Positions 1 to 7,434 are shown, counted from the stretch's first letter. The stretch: DNA of 9,778 bases from Bacteroidota bacterium (GCA_024277695.1 JAJRUR010000179.1:1-9778); one strand, 5' to 3'. The notes: generated from the sequence alone by a model not told the origin. Numbers and translations: made by a program.

Positions 1-1278
1 AAATTCATATTTTTTGTCCTTAGACTTTTTGATCATTTGGTAGCTCCCTCTATAAAAGATCCACATATCTCCAGCTCCGTAGTTACCATCCGGAATATTG
101 CCTTCAAAATCCAAGTATTTGACGGGGTGGTTTTCGGTACGTATCGCCAAACGCTTGACTCCTTGACGCACAGGTAGCCCTTTGGGTATCGCCCATGACA
201 ACAGAACACCTCCCAGCTCCAGTCTCAAATCATAATGCAAACGGCTGGCATCGTGCAGTTGTACTACAAACTGATCATCATTGCCATATTGTACGGCAGC
301 CTCCGGCTCTACTGTCTTATCAAAATTTCTTTTGCGCTCGTACAGATTGAGTTTTTCCGAACTTAGCTCCGAGACAGGTACTGATATTTTTTTGTCATGC
401 AGATCTGCCGGCTGCATATACCAGTCTGACCATATGTCCCCATGAGTTTCTAGATAAGATGCTATGTTTTGAAGGTGATAATCTTGTGCTGACTGCAGTC
501 CATCCAGTTCTTCCCAAAGCAACGGTGTCGAGATGGGTGCTCCTGCCCTTCCTCGCAGACTGTAAGGCGCTACTGCTGTATTACCGCGATGATTGCGATA
601 GATATCCAGAAGGATCTTGCCCTTACGCTTTGCTTTGTGTACATATAGTGTCGTCCCCGAATTGATGGTACGGATATACTCTTTCATCAAATCTTTAGCC
701 GTCTTGATGAGTTCATCATAGGTCCACTTGACTTTGATCGGCATCACCAGATGAAATCCCTTACCACCACTGGTCTTGATCAAGACTTTGTAATCATACT
801 TTTGCAAAAATATTCGCAACTCCCGGGCTACTTCTTTTAGCTCCTCAAAACTGATGCTAGGATCAGGGTCCAAGTCGATGATCCAGTGATCCGGTCTGTC
901 CAGATCGAGTGTTGTGCTCAACATCGGGTGCAATTCCAAAGCAGCAAGATTAGCTAACCATACAATCGTAGCATAGTTACTCGCTATGAGGTAGTCATTG
1001 TCATCATCCGAATGGGGAATCGATATACTCTTGATCCATTCGGGAGTCCACTTGGGCTTATCCTTGGCATAAAACCGCTCTTTATCCACTCCATCCGGAA
1101 AACGAATCAATGTCAGTGGTCTATTCCTAATAAAATTGAGCAGGTATTCCTGAACTGAAATATAATATTGGATTACTTCGGCTTTGCTTACCCCGATATC
1201 GGGATAAATGATTTTTGATAAGTTGCTCAACTTGAGACGATACCCATCGACTTCGGTATAAATATATTGCTTGGCCAT
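1..1278 (-). CDS. ligD: LigD-type NHEJ protein: polymerase (primase-like) domain plus 3'-phosphoesterase domain, C-terminus outside the window
   Basis: Bacterial end-joining enzyme that fills, trims and prepares broken DNA ends, normally working with Ku. The 426 visible residues start at the ATG at 1278 and stay open to the left edge. Residues about 10-290 match the archaeo-eukaryotic-primase-like LigD polymerase domain: metal-binding pair D135 and D137 in IDLDPD, the SGGKGFH motif at 170-176, a third acidic residue D225, and APYSLRGRAGAPISTPLLWEEL at 237-258. Residues about 335-410 match the phosphoesterase domain: H342, H348, D350, R352, K366, R376, H384 and Y388. From memory, these sit at exactly +300 relative to the Pseudomonas LigD active-site residues. 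The order is therefore Pol then PE, and whether a ligase domain follows cannot be seen. The gene starts 34 bases after rocD, with no clear Shine-Dalgarno; the frame stays open upstream, so the start is chosen by homology. Its DNA substrates and Ku partner are inferred from the family. Confidence 0.9.
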   Translation of the reverse strand, partial: MAKQYIYTEVDGYRLKLSNLSKIIYPDIGVSKAEVIQYYISVQEYLLNFIRNRPLTLIRFPDGVDKERFYAKDKPKWTPEWIKSISIPHSDDDNDYLIASNYATIVWLANLAALELHPMLSTTLDLDRPDHWIIDLDPDPSISFEELKEVARELRIFLQKYDYKVLIKTSGGKGFHLVMPIKVKWTYDELIKTAKDLMKEYIRTINSGTTLYVHKAKRKGKILLDIYRNHRGNTAVAPYSLRGRAGAPISTPLLWEELDGLQSAQDYHLQNIASYLETHGDIWSDWYMQPADLHDKKISVPVSELSSEKLNLYERKRNFDKTVEPEAAVQYGNDDQFVVQLHDASRLHYDLRLELGGVLLSWAIPKGLPVRQGVKRLAIRTENHPVKYLDFEGNIPDGNYGAGDMWIFYRGSYQMIKKSKDKKYEF

Positions 1279-1312
1279 GCGGCTTGAAAGATAGCAATTA
1301 GATAGCAGAACA

Positions 1313-2566
1313 TCAAAGAGGCTGCCAAGAACCAATCGTATCCACAATGATCCGGATACAATCCATCAACTCCTCTTCTGTGATCACTAATGGTGGTGCA
1401 AACCTTATGATATTACCATGCGTAGGCTTAGCCAGTAAGCCCCGATCTCTGAGCGCCAGACACATGTCCCATGCTGTACTAGAGTCCTCTGTGTCATGGA
1501 TGACTACGGCATTGAGCAATCCCTTACCCCGGACGAGTTCTACCCAATCCGATTTGGTAACCAAACGGGATTCGATTTCACTCCGAAAGATTTTGCCCAT
1601 CCGGTCAGCACGCCGAATCAAATCTTCCTCTTGGACGACCTCCATAGCTGCCATCGCTACAGCACAGCCTAAGGGATTGCCCCCAAAAGTAGAACCGTGT
1701 TCGCCGGGCTTTATGCTGAGCATGATTTCATCATCCGACAGAACAGCGGATACAGGAAATACGCCCCCCGAAAGTGCCTTGCCCAAAATCAGCACATCCG
1801 GGCGTACTCCGCTGTGTTCACAACATATCATCGCTCCGGTACGCGCTATCCCCGTCTGTACTTCATCTGCTACGAACAACACGTTGCGCTCCTTGCAAAT
1901 TTTGTAGGCTCTGCTCAAATAATCATCATCAGGTACCACAACCCCGGCCTCTCCCTGTATCGGTTCTACTACAAAACCCGCTACATTCGGATCCTCTAAG
2001 GCTTCTGCCAGACGCTCCAGGTCATTATAGGGTATCACTATATAGCCGGGTACGAAAGGCCCAAATCCACAGGTACTGCTCGGATCTGTACTCGCAGATA
2101 TCACGCCGAGCGTCCGACCATGAAAATTGCCCGAAGCAAATATTATCTTGGCTTCGTTCGGTGCTATGCCTTTCTGAGTATATGCCCACTTTCGACATAA
2201 CTTGATAGCTGTCTCTACAGCCTCAACACCCGAATTGATCGGAAGAAGTTTGTCGTATCCAAACAATCCACACAAGTATCGTTGATACCGTCCAAGCACA
2301 TCATTATGAAATGCTCTCGATGTCAAAGTAAGCTTGGATGCCTGCTCTGTTAAGGCAGCGATAATCTTGGGATGACAATGCCCCTGATTAACCGCCGAAT
2401 ATGCCGATAAAAAATCATAATACTTCTTGCCACCGACATCCCAAACATAAACCCCCTCACCTCGCTCCAAAACCACAGGCAGTGGATGATAATTATGTGC
2501 TCCATATCGCTCCTCGGTTGCAATCATTTCTCGTCCGGCGATTTGCTCTATCTGTGTATGCTTCAT
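1313..2566 (-). CDS. rocD: Ornithine--oxo-acid aminotransferase (PLP enzyme)
   Basis: A 417-residue fold-type I, class III aminotransferase that transfers the delta-amino group of ornithine to 2-oxoglutarate, giving glutamate semialdehyde and glutamate in arginine/ornithine breakdown and proline synthesis. The N-terminal stretch YGAHNYHPLPVVLERGEGVYVWDV (split here as residues 21-44), followed by FLSAYSAVNQGHCHP at 52-66, is close to the eukaryotic and bacterial ornithine aminotransferase signature rather than to GABA or acetylornithine enzymes. The PLP lysine is K263 in LILGKALSGG, the ring-nitrogen aspartate is D234 in VADEVQTG, and FHGRTLG lies at 148-154. Length is full for the family. 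It is the third gene of the leftward cluster, 45 bases after cutA and 34 before ligD, and a TAnnTTTG motif in the cutA-rocD gap suggests it may also have its own promoter. Cytoplasmic, with no signal sequence. Confidence 0.95.
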   Translation of the reverse strand: MKHTQIEQIAGREMIATEERYGAHNYHPLPVVLERGEGVYVWDVGGKKYYDFLSAYSAVNQGHCHPKIIAALTEQASKLTLTSRAFHNDVLGRYQRYLCGLFGYDKLLPINSGVEAVETAIKLCRKWAYTQKGIAPNEAKIIFASGNFHGRTLGVISASTDPSSTCGFGPFVPGYIVIPYNDLERLAEALEDPNVAGFVVEPIQGEAGVVVPDDDYLSRAYKICKERNVLFVADEVQTGIARTGAMICCEHSGVRPDVLILGKALSGGVFPVSAVLSDDEIMLSIKPGEHGSTFGGNPLGCAVAMAAMEVVQEEDLIRRADRMGKIFRSEIESRLVTKSDWVELVRGKGLLNAVVIHDTEDSSTAWDMCLALRDRGLLAKPTHGNIIRFAPPLVITEEELMDCIRIIVDTIGSWQPL

Positions 2567-2589
2567 GTGTTGCTACTTTTTTTTTAGGA

Positions 2590-2597
2590 CAAAACTA
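2590..2597 (-). promoter_or_regulatory. Candidate Bacteroidota -7 element before rocD
   Basis: The minus strand reads TAGTTTTG, a full match to the Bacteroidota TAnnTTTG motif, 23 bases upstream of the rocD start codon. I found no TTG at the usual 17-23 base spacing upstream, so the -33 half is missing or degenerate. It could let rocD and ligD be expressed separately from the kinase and cutA. Confidence 0.35.
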
Positions 2598-2611
2598 ATC
2601 AATCTCAGCAA

Positions 2612-2938
2612 TTATACTTTTTTTTGATCCTCCAATTCTTTCCTAATCCATTCGGCATATTGCCTATTGCAAGATACCGCACTTGTCCAGATGCATGGCA
2701 CCTCATAGGGATGAAGGCGCTCCACCATTTTCATCAGTCCTTCGACTTTTTCTGACAAAGTCTTGCACAAGACAACAAACTCCCCATCCTCTTGGAGTTT
2801 TTTGTCCCAATAATATAAACTCTGTATCGGAAACATATTAGCGCAAGCTATCCACCCTCCGGCTATCAACTCTCGACTGAGCAGTTGAGCCGACTCTCGG
2901 TCAGGAAAAGGGATATAGACGATCTGTATCTTATCCAT
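2612..2938 (-). CDS. cutA: CutA1-family divalent-ion tolerance protein
   Basis: A 108-residue protein of the CutA1 family, which is usually a small, very stable cytoplasmic trimer with a ferredoxin-like fold linked to copper/divalent-cation tolerance; its biochemical role is still unclear. Family marks are the ACANMFPI segment at 31-38 with the conserved cysteine C32, the LYYWDKKLQEDGEFVVLCKT strand-turn-strand at 41-60 and the HPYEVP motif at 76-81. Length is normal. The ATG overlaps the end of the upstream kinase by 8 bases (ATGGATAA serves as both start and stop region), which suggests translational coupling. The C-terminal tail ends in a short charged stretch (EDQKKV). Placement next to a sugar kinase is probably operon convenience rather than a shared pathway (inference). 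Confidence 0.93.
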   Translation of the reverse strand: MDKIQIVYIPFPDRESAQLLSRELIAGGWIACANMFPIQSLYYWDKKLQEDGEFVVLCKTLSEKVEGLMKMVERLHPYEVPCIWTSAVSCNRQYAEWIRKELEDQKKV

Positions 2939-3767
2939 GATGATAATTATAAAGTTCTACGATAGGATCTCGGACAAATTTACCAATCTGCAAGTTATGG
3001 TTTTTTAATCCCTCAGCCATCACTCGACGCAGATACCAGGCTACCGAACCCGAAAAATATACAGCATAATCTTTAGAGGCTGCATAAGGTACAATATAAT
3101 ACTGTATGAAGCGATCAAAAGCCCCGCGAACGATAACATAGATGTCTTCTTCATCTAGCTGCTGTACGATAAAAGGAACAAATGAAGCCAACTGTCGATT
3201 GGGTGAAGGATGGCGATACAATGTATGCAACAATTGGTCCCGATGCATACTACTAAAGCTTTCCAATCGCTCCATAGTCGTCTGGGACAACAAACCAAAA
3301 TAATAGGCTCGTATCAACTCCCTACCCAAATCAGCACCACTCCCGTCATCTGCCAAGAGATAGCCCAAACTCGGTATGCGCTCCACGATTTGATGACCAT
3401 CATACACACAAGAACTACTACCTGTGCCTAAAATACAGGAAATGCTCGCCTGATCACCACTTGCAGCTCTGGCCGCTCCCAAAATGTCACTATACACCTC
3501 TATCGTCGCTTGTGCAAAAACGCGTCCCAACTGCTCCGTTACTGTACGGATACTCGCTGCTGTGTTACAAGCCGTTCCATAATAATATACCACTTTTATA
3601 TCTGAGCGATAATCCCAAACGACCGAATCCGAAAATAAAGAAAATAAATCTTCAGGCCCATGCATCAAAGGATGAAAAGGCCCTAAACGCACTTGCCGTA
3701 CACCTCCACTATGGTCCTTCCACATCCAACTCGACTTGGTCCCCCCTACATCTCCTACCAATTGCAT
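2931..3767 (-). CDS. BadF/BadG/BcrA/BcrD-type ATPase, N-acetylglucosamine kinase-like
   Basis: A 278-residue sugar kinase of the ASKHA (actin/Hsp70/hexokinase) fold. The phosphate-1 loop is GDVGGTKSSW at residues 5-14, the probable catalytic aspartate is D94 in SDILGAARA, the phosphate-2 loop is LGTGSSSCVYDG at 113-124, a characteristic LADDGSGADLGRELI follows at 138-152, and the adenosine motif is FSGSVAWYL at 238-246. Bacteroidota proteins with this layout are generally annotated as GlcNAc kinases, phosphorylating amino sugars recycled from cell wall or chitin. The sugar specificity here is inferred from family resemblance only. It is the first gene of the leftward cluster and is divergent from the dehydrogenase gene, with a 136-base gap between them. 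I saw no TAnnTTTG motif on its own strand in that gap. Confidence 0.85.
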   Translation of the reverse strand: MQLVGDVGGTKSSWMWKDHSGGVRQVRLGPFHPLMHGPEDLFSLFSDSVVWDYRSDIKVVYYYGTACNTAASIRTVTEQLGRVFAQATIEVYSDILGAARAASGDQASISCILGTGSSSCVYDGHQIVERIPSLGYLLADDGSGADLGRELIRAYYFGLLSQTTMERLESFSSMHRDQLLHTLYRHPSPNRQLASFVPFIVQQLDEEDIYVIVRGAFDRFIQYYIVPYAASKDYAVYFSGSVAWYLRRVMAEGLKNHNLQIGKFVRDPIVELYNYHHG

Positions 3768-3824
3768 ATCCTGTAGGTTTTGCTTTGACTATTTATCTTT
3801 CTGTGCTTATACTTCATCTATGTA

Positions 3825-3840
3825 TAGTTTTGTACTTTTG
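3825..3840 (+). promoter_or_regulatory. Two adjacent Bacteroidota -7 elements before the dehydrogenase gene
   Basis: TAGTTTTG (3825-3832) and TACTTTTG (3833-3840) lie directly end to end and both match TAnnTTTG. The following start codon is at 3904, giving a predicted leader of roughly 55-65 bases. Neither has an obvious TTG at 17-23 bases upstream. A short GTGG/CCAC inverted repeat (3840-3843 with 3851-3854) sits at the expected transcription start. Confidence 0.45.
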
Positions 3841-3903
3841 TGGCATTATACCACGCGATTTTTTACTACTCCAATATAAAGATAACAAAAAAAATAATAG
3901 TAT

Positions 3904-4794
3904 ATGTCTAAAAATGTCAGTGTCATCGGTGCAGGAACTATGGGCAACGGTATCGCCCATGTATTTGCTCAATCAGGTTTTGAAGTACAGTTGATCGATA
4001 TCTCAGAAAATCAACTCTCCAAAGCGCTCACGACTATAGCAAAGAACCTGGATCGACAGATCAAAAAAGAAATCATCACAGAAGCACAAAAATCCCAAAT
4101 TCTTAACCGCATCCGACCGACGACCGATATGACTTCGGCAGTGGAGGGAGCAGAAATAGTCATCGAAGCAGCTACCGAAAATCTCCAGCTCAAGAAAAAA
4201 ATATTTGCCGATTTGGACAAAAATACGCCACCGGATTGTATTCTGGCTACCAATACTTCTTCAATATCGATTACAGATCTGGCATCCGTCACAGCACATC
4301 CCGATAAAGTCATCGGCATGCATTTTATGAATCCGGTACCGATCATGAAACTCGTCGAAATCATCAGAGGATATTCGACAAGTGATCACACGACGCAGCA
4401 AGTGATGCAAATCTCCCAAACACTTGGAAAAGTACCTGTAGAAGTCAATGACTATCCCGGATTTATAGCTAATCGTATCTTGATGCCTATGATCAACGAA
4501 GCCATCTACAGTCTGTACGAAGGTGTAGCAGGAGTAAAACAAATCGATACCGTCATGCGACTTGGGATGGCGCATCCTATGGGTCCACTCCAACTCGCAG
4601 ATTTTATCGGTCTGGACGTATGCCACGCCATATTGCTGGTCATGTACGATGGTTTTAAAAATCCTAAGTACGCACCTTGCCCGCTCCTGACCAATATGGT
4701 TCTTGCAGGCAAACTCGGTCGAAAATCAGGTGAGGGATTTTATAACTATTCGTCCGGTAGCAAAGACCTCAGCGTAGCAGATCGCTTTGCCTGA
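3904..4794 (+). CDS. hbd: 3-hydroxybutyryl-CoA dehydrogenase (NAD-binding 3-hydroxyacyl-CoA dehydrogenase)
   Basis: A 296-residue soluble enzyme that interconverts (S)-3-hydroxyacyl-CoA and 3-oxoacyl-CoA with NAD(H), used in beta-oxidation, butyrate-type pathways or phenylacetate-type degradation. The Rossmann loop GAGTMG is at residues 9-14. Active-site residues by family comparison are S119 (in ATNTSS), H140 (in GMHFMNPVPIMKLVE), E152 in the same segment and N190 (in YPGFIANRI). The C-terminal helical domain has AHPMGPLQLADFIGLD at 223-238 and ends with the typical GRKSGEGFYNY at 272-282. Length is that of the short, stand-alone Hbd/PaaH proteins, not the fused FadB form. The ATG is preceded by an A-rich leader (aaaaaaataatagtat) rather than a strong Shine-Dalgarno. 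No thiolase or crotonase lies beside it, so the pathway is unassigned; the symbol reflects the family. Confidence 0.93.
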   Translation: MSKNVSVIGAGTMGNGIAHVFAQSGFEVQLIDISENQLSKALTTIAKNLDRQIKKEIITEAQKSQILNRIRPTTDMTSAVEGAEIVIEAATENLQLKKKIFADLDKNTPPDCILATNTSSISITDLASVTAHPDKVIGMHFMNPVPIMKLVEIIRGYSTSDHTTQQVMQISQTLGKVPVEVNDYPGFIANRILMPMINEAIYSLYEGVAGVKQIDTVMRLGMAHPMGPLQLADFIGLDVCHAILLVMYDGFKNPKYAPCPLLTNMVLAGKLGRKSGEGFYNYSSGSKDLSVADRFA

Positions 4795-4798
4795 TCCC

Positions 4799-4816
4799 AC
4801 TCCAATATCATGGAGT
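4799..4816 (+). terminator. Weak hairpin just after the dehydrogenase stop codon
   Basis: ACTCCA and TGGAGT form a 6-bp stem with a 6-base loop (ATATCA) starting 5 bases after the stop codon. There is no T-run directly after it (a 5-T stretch comes only about 15 bases on), so it is at best a weak terminator or an RNA-end-protecting hairpin. Confidence 0.3.
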
Positions 4817-4951
4817 TAGCGTAAAAGATATCTTTTTCAGAGCTTAAAAAAGGATATAATAATCGTTTTTTGTTCATCATTTGGCACACTACCAATTGTT
4901 ACAGATCATAAGCTTACTTGATCAAGGTCATTTTTTTATACTTACAATATA

Positions 4952-4980
4952 TTGATTTTTATTTCAACAATAAAAATCAA
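4952..4980 (+). promoter_or_regulatory. Perfect 12-bp AT-rich inverted repeat directly before the 119-residue unknown gene
   Basis: TTGATTTTTATT (4952-4963) and AATAAAAATCAA (4969-4980) are perfect reverse complements around a 5-base loop TCAAC, and end 5 bases before the ATG at 4986. The repeat occupies the position where a ribosome would load, so as RNA it could mask the start site; as DNA it could be an operator. A separate perfect palindrome CTTGATCAAG lies at 4917-4926. The role is inference; the repeat itself is plain in the sequence. Confidence 0.5.
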
Positions 4981-4985
4981 ATATT

Positions 4986-5345
4986 ATGCATATCGATAAC
5001 AACACAAAGCTCAGTGCCTTGAAGGCAAGCTTTAACAAAAAATTTCCAGGACTCAAAATAGAGTTTTATCAAAAAAAGCATAAAGATCACACAGGATCCC
5101 CCAACGATATAATGTACAAAAAAGATTACAGCATCAAAGAAATAAGCGACGTAATAAAAGGAGCTGAACTGACATTGGATCCACAGATGCTCGTATCCGA
5201 TTTTGAAGATATGCTCGAATCACAATTCGGACTCCATGTCCAAGTATTCAGAAAATCTAACCAACTGTGGCTACAAACTATCACTACGGATGACTGGACA
5301 TTGGAAGTTCAAAACCAAAAAGGTTTAAATTCCATGGTGGACTAA
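4986..5345 (+). CDS. Conserved-looking hypothetical protein of unknown function (119 residues)
   Basis: A small, soluble, charged protein with no signal peptide or membrane segment. I do not know a function. It resembles a small Bacteroidota protein family that I recall only as hypothetical: an N-terminal MHIDNNTKLSALKASFNKKFPGLKIEFY (residues 1-28, shown in outline), an ISDVIKG segment near 53, and a conserved-looking C-terminal half with FGLHVQVFR at 81-89 and LWLQTI then TDDWTLEVQNQKG at 101-113. The alternation of predicted strands and helices suggests one compact alpha/beta domain. It starts 191 bases after the dehydrogenase and precedes a universal stress protein by 119 bases on the same strand. 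A perfect inverted repeat sits directly before its ATG, so it may be separately controlled. The location suggests a stress-related role, but this is only guilt by association. Confidence 0.8.
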   Translation: MHIDNNTKLSALKASFNKKFPGLKIEFYQKKHKDHTGSPNDIMYKKDYSIKEISDVIKGAELTLDPQMLVSDFEDMLESQFGLHVQVFRKSNQLWLQTITTDDWTLEVQNQKGLNSMVD

Positions 5346-5464
5346 AACTCGAGCTATGGATAATAGATTTAAAAAAAATATAGACTAACAATCGCATAAC
5401 CTCTTTTAAAATTATATCATCTCAAAATATCAAGCTATTAGGTATTTCCAAAAAAAACTCCATA

Positions 5465-6283
5465 ATGTTACGTATTCTTTTTCCAACGGATTTTTCAGAA
5501 ACTTGTAATAATACGCTTCAATATATTATAGAACTAGCAGCCTATCATCCTCTCCAAGTAGATCTATTACATATTTTTGATATTCCAACCCTGATATCCT
5601 CCAATATGCCTTACGGAGCCGTCGAGGGCATGGTAGAAGAAAAAAAAGAAAAAACACGCATAGAACTGGACCACTGGCGCAATAAACTTTCGCTGACGCA
5701 TCGAGGAAAAATATTTGCTCGATATGGCTCTTATCCTTCCTCTGTCATCCAAGAACAAACATTGGAGTACAATTATGACCTGATCATTATGGGCTTGCGC
5801 GAAAAATACAACCTTCTGGATAAGACTTTTGGCTCAGTGACACTACACAGCATCTACAAGACCAATATACCCGTGCTAGCCATACCATTTACCACGAGAT
5901 TCAAACCAATCGAACATGTCCTATTTCCTACAGAACATCCAAAAATCAATAATGCAGCAGAAGCCGAAAAAGCCGCACTAAAGATCATTGAAAAATTTAT
6001 CACTCCGTTTAAGTATCATAAAATCCATATGCTGCACGTAGATAAAAATACAGATAATCAAACTCCAAAACTCAGCATTTCTAACCAACCTGCTCCCAAT
6101 ATCAGCTACACTCTGGCAAGTGCCGGACGCATAGACCAAAGCATACGTGCTTATATTGAAGAGTATCAACCGGACTTGCTTGTCTTCAAAAAAATACATC
6201 GAGGCTTTTGGGAAAAACTCTTCCACACGAGCATCACAAAGGAATTTTTGTTCAAGAGCAATGTCCCTGTATTCATACTCTAA
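5465..6283 (+). CDS. Tandem universal stress protein (UspA-like), first of three
   Basis: A 272-residue protein with two UspA-type domains. Domain 1 (about 1-142) begins MLRILFPTDFSETCNNTLQYI and ends IPVLAIP. Its ATP-loop region reads MG-LR-E-KYNLLDKTF-GSV (G110 to S124), so the second glycine of the usual GxxG(9x)GS pattern is replaced by E113. Domain 2 (about 148-272) begins HVLFPTEHP and ends NVPVFIL, with the degenerate loop HRGFWEKLFHTS. UspA proteins are cytoplasmic, often bind ATP or AMP, and support survival of starvation, oxidative or low-oxygen stress. Whether this copy still binds nucleotide is uncertain. It converges with two minus-strand USP genes and follows the 119-residue unknown gene. 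I chose the ATG at 5465 because the conserved first strand starts immediately. I saw no clear TAnnTTTG motif in the 119-base leader. Confidence 0.9.
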   Translation: MLRILFPTDFSETCNNTLQYIIELAAYHPLQVDLLHIFDIPTLISSNMPYGAVEGMVEEKKEKTRIELDHWRNKLSLTHRGKIFARYGSYPSSVIQEQTLEYNYDLIIMGLREKYNLLDKTFGSVTLHSIYKTNIPVLAIPFTTRFKPIEHVLFPTEHPKINNAAEAEKAALKIIEKFITPFKYHKIHMLHVDKNTDNQTPKLSISNQPAPNISYTLASAGRIDQSIRAYIEEYQPDLLVFKKIHRGFWEKLFHTSITKEFLFKSNVPVFIL

Positions 6284-6554
6284 TAGTATCCTATAAATAT
6301 TTCGGAACGGCTACCCATCTACTTTTCTAACGCGGGATTTTTTGGTACAATAAGAATGGGGCAACCCCTAAACGAGATTTAGATGATTGCCCCTTGAGCA
6401 CTACTATCCAGTTCATCAAAATGAATAATACCTAAACTATCTAGGCTTACAAGTACAATATTGACAATAATTATTTGACCGAACAATGATAGTAATCATA
6501 TAATAAAATAATTCTTATAGTCTCCAGGAAAATTCCAATCTCCGACAGCACAGA
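6284..6554. other. Convergent intergenic gap between two USP genes, with one GC-rich hairpin
   Basis: This 271-base stretch separates the 3' ends of two oppositely oriented USP genes. The only clear structure is GGGGCAA (6358-6364) paired with TTGCCCC (6387-6393), a 7-bp stem with a 22-base loop. It lacks a T-run on either side, so it is not a standard terminator, though it could act bidirectionally or belong to an RNA. I see no open reading frame with protein-like character here. Confidence 0.4.
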
Positions 6555-7355
6555 CTACTCATTGATCACCATGACCGGTCGCTCAAGTTGGTAAAGTTTT
6601 GCTTTCGTTTTGCTCTTATGCAGAAAACTACCGAACCACCCGCGCCGCCTGTGCACCATAGCTAACAGATCAGCATGTATATTCTGGCAGTAAGATCCTA
6701 TAGCATCGACTACAGACGCATCTGACAATACATTTACCAGCTTGAACTCGATTGCTTCCATACAGGGCAACGATGATACCGATATGTTCTCTTGTACATC
6801 ATCAGAAATGTGCAATAAATGCAATGGAGCATTATAAACTTTTGCGATAGCGCACACCGGTCTGAGTACGGATTCGATGAGTAAGTCCGGTCGATCGACA
6901 GCAAAAACTATCTGATGCATCTCATCATCAGACTCGTATCCCGGTGGAATAGCAATGACCGGTACTTTGCATGTATTGAACAAGACTTCCGTCACCGACC
7001 CGATGATATAATCCTTCATAGCTGTCATCCCTTTCGTACCTACTATCACATAATCAAAAGCATGTTGAGTAGCATACTGAGCAATATAACGCTTCGGGTC
7101 CAGTTCCGTTACTTTGGTCGTAAAATTGACCAAGGAAGGATTGTACTTCAGCTTGCGGACTAAGACTGCCATATCATCCTCCGCCTGTCGAATAAAAATC
7201 GACTGGACATCCACAAACAAAAGCGATCGCTTACGGATATTGGTACAGTGCAATAGCTCTATATGCCCACCACCCATTTTCTCTACAAAACGAATAGCGT
7301 ACTCTACTGCGTGCACACAACTATCCGAAAACTCTATAGGACAAAGTACTTTCAT
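6555..7355 (-). CDS. Tandem universal stress protein with intact ATP-loop pattern, second of three
   Basis: A 266-residue double UspA-domain protein. Domain 1 (about 1-138) starts MKVLCPIEFSDSCVHAVEYAI and carries GTKGMTAMKDYIIGS at residues 106-120, which fits the nucleotide-binding pattern G-2x-G-9x-G-S exactly (G106, G109, G119, S120), followed by VPVIAIP. Domain 2 (about 147-266) starts IVFAVDRPD and ends ERPVMVINE, with a basic, altered loop (HRRRGWFGSFLHKSKT at 235-250) in place of the glycine pattern. The first domain is therefore the likely ATP binder and the second a degenerate partner (inference). It lies 73 bases downstream of the third USP gene on the same strand and has a good candidate promoter in that gap, so it may be transcribed both with that gene and alone. 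Confidence 0.92.
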   Translation of the reverse strand: MKVLCPIEFSDSCVHAVEYAIRFVEKMGGGHIELLHCTNIRKRSLLFVDVQSIFIRQAEDDMAVLVRKLKYNPSLVNFTTKVTELDPKRYIAQYATQHAFDYVIVGTKGMTAMKDYIIGSVTEVLFNTCKVPVIAIPPGYESDDEMHQIVFAVDRPDLLIESVLRPVCAIAKVYNAPLHLLHISDDVQENISVSSLPCMEAIEFKLVNVLSDASVVDAIGSYCQNIHADLLAMVHRRRGWFGSFLHKSKTKAKLYQLERPVMVINE

Positions 7356-7400
7356 CAGATCAGTTTTTTTTTAATAAATTTATTGACTACATCCTCAAGC

Positions 7401-7434
7401 CAAAACTAATAAAATAAACTATACCGAATCACAA
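7401..7434 (-). promoter_or_regulatory. Candidate Bacteroidota promoter for the second USP gene
   Basis: On the minus strand a -7 element TAGTTTTG (7401-7408) is preceded by TTG (7432-7434) with a 23-base spacer, the upper limit of the TTG-N17-23-TAnnTTTG layout. The -33 part lies inside the last codons of the third USP gene. The start codon follows 45 bases after the -7 element. Confidence 0.5.

Noticed and set aside
459..665. 68-codon plus-strand frame opposite ligD
   Set aside because: Antisense to the conserved polymerase domain; no motif of its own.
1347..2205. Overlapping plus-strand reading frames opposite rocD
   Set aside because: They lie antisense to a clearly real aminotransferase and have no recognisable protein character.
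3461..3994. 177-codon plus-strand frame crossing the kinase start and the dehydrogenase start
   Set aside because: It spans two real genes and a promoter region in a wrong frame, with composition typical of shadow frames.
4917..4926. CTTGATCAAG palindrome as an FNR/CRP site
   Set aside because: It resembles TTGAT and ATCAA half sites but has no 4-base spacer, and the larger 4952-4980 repeat has a gap far too wide for that family.
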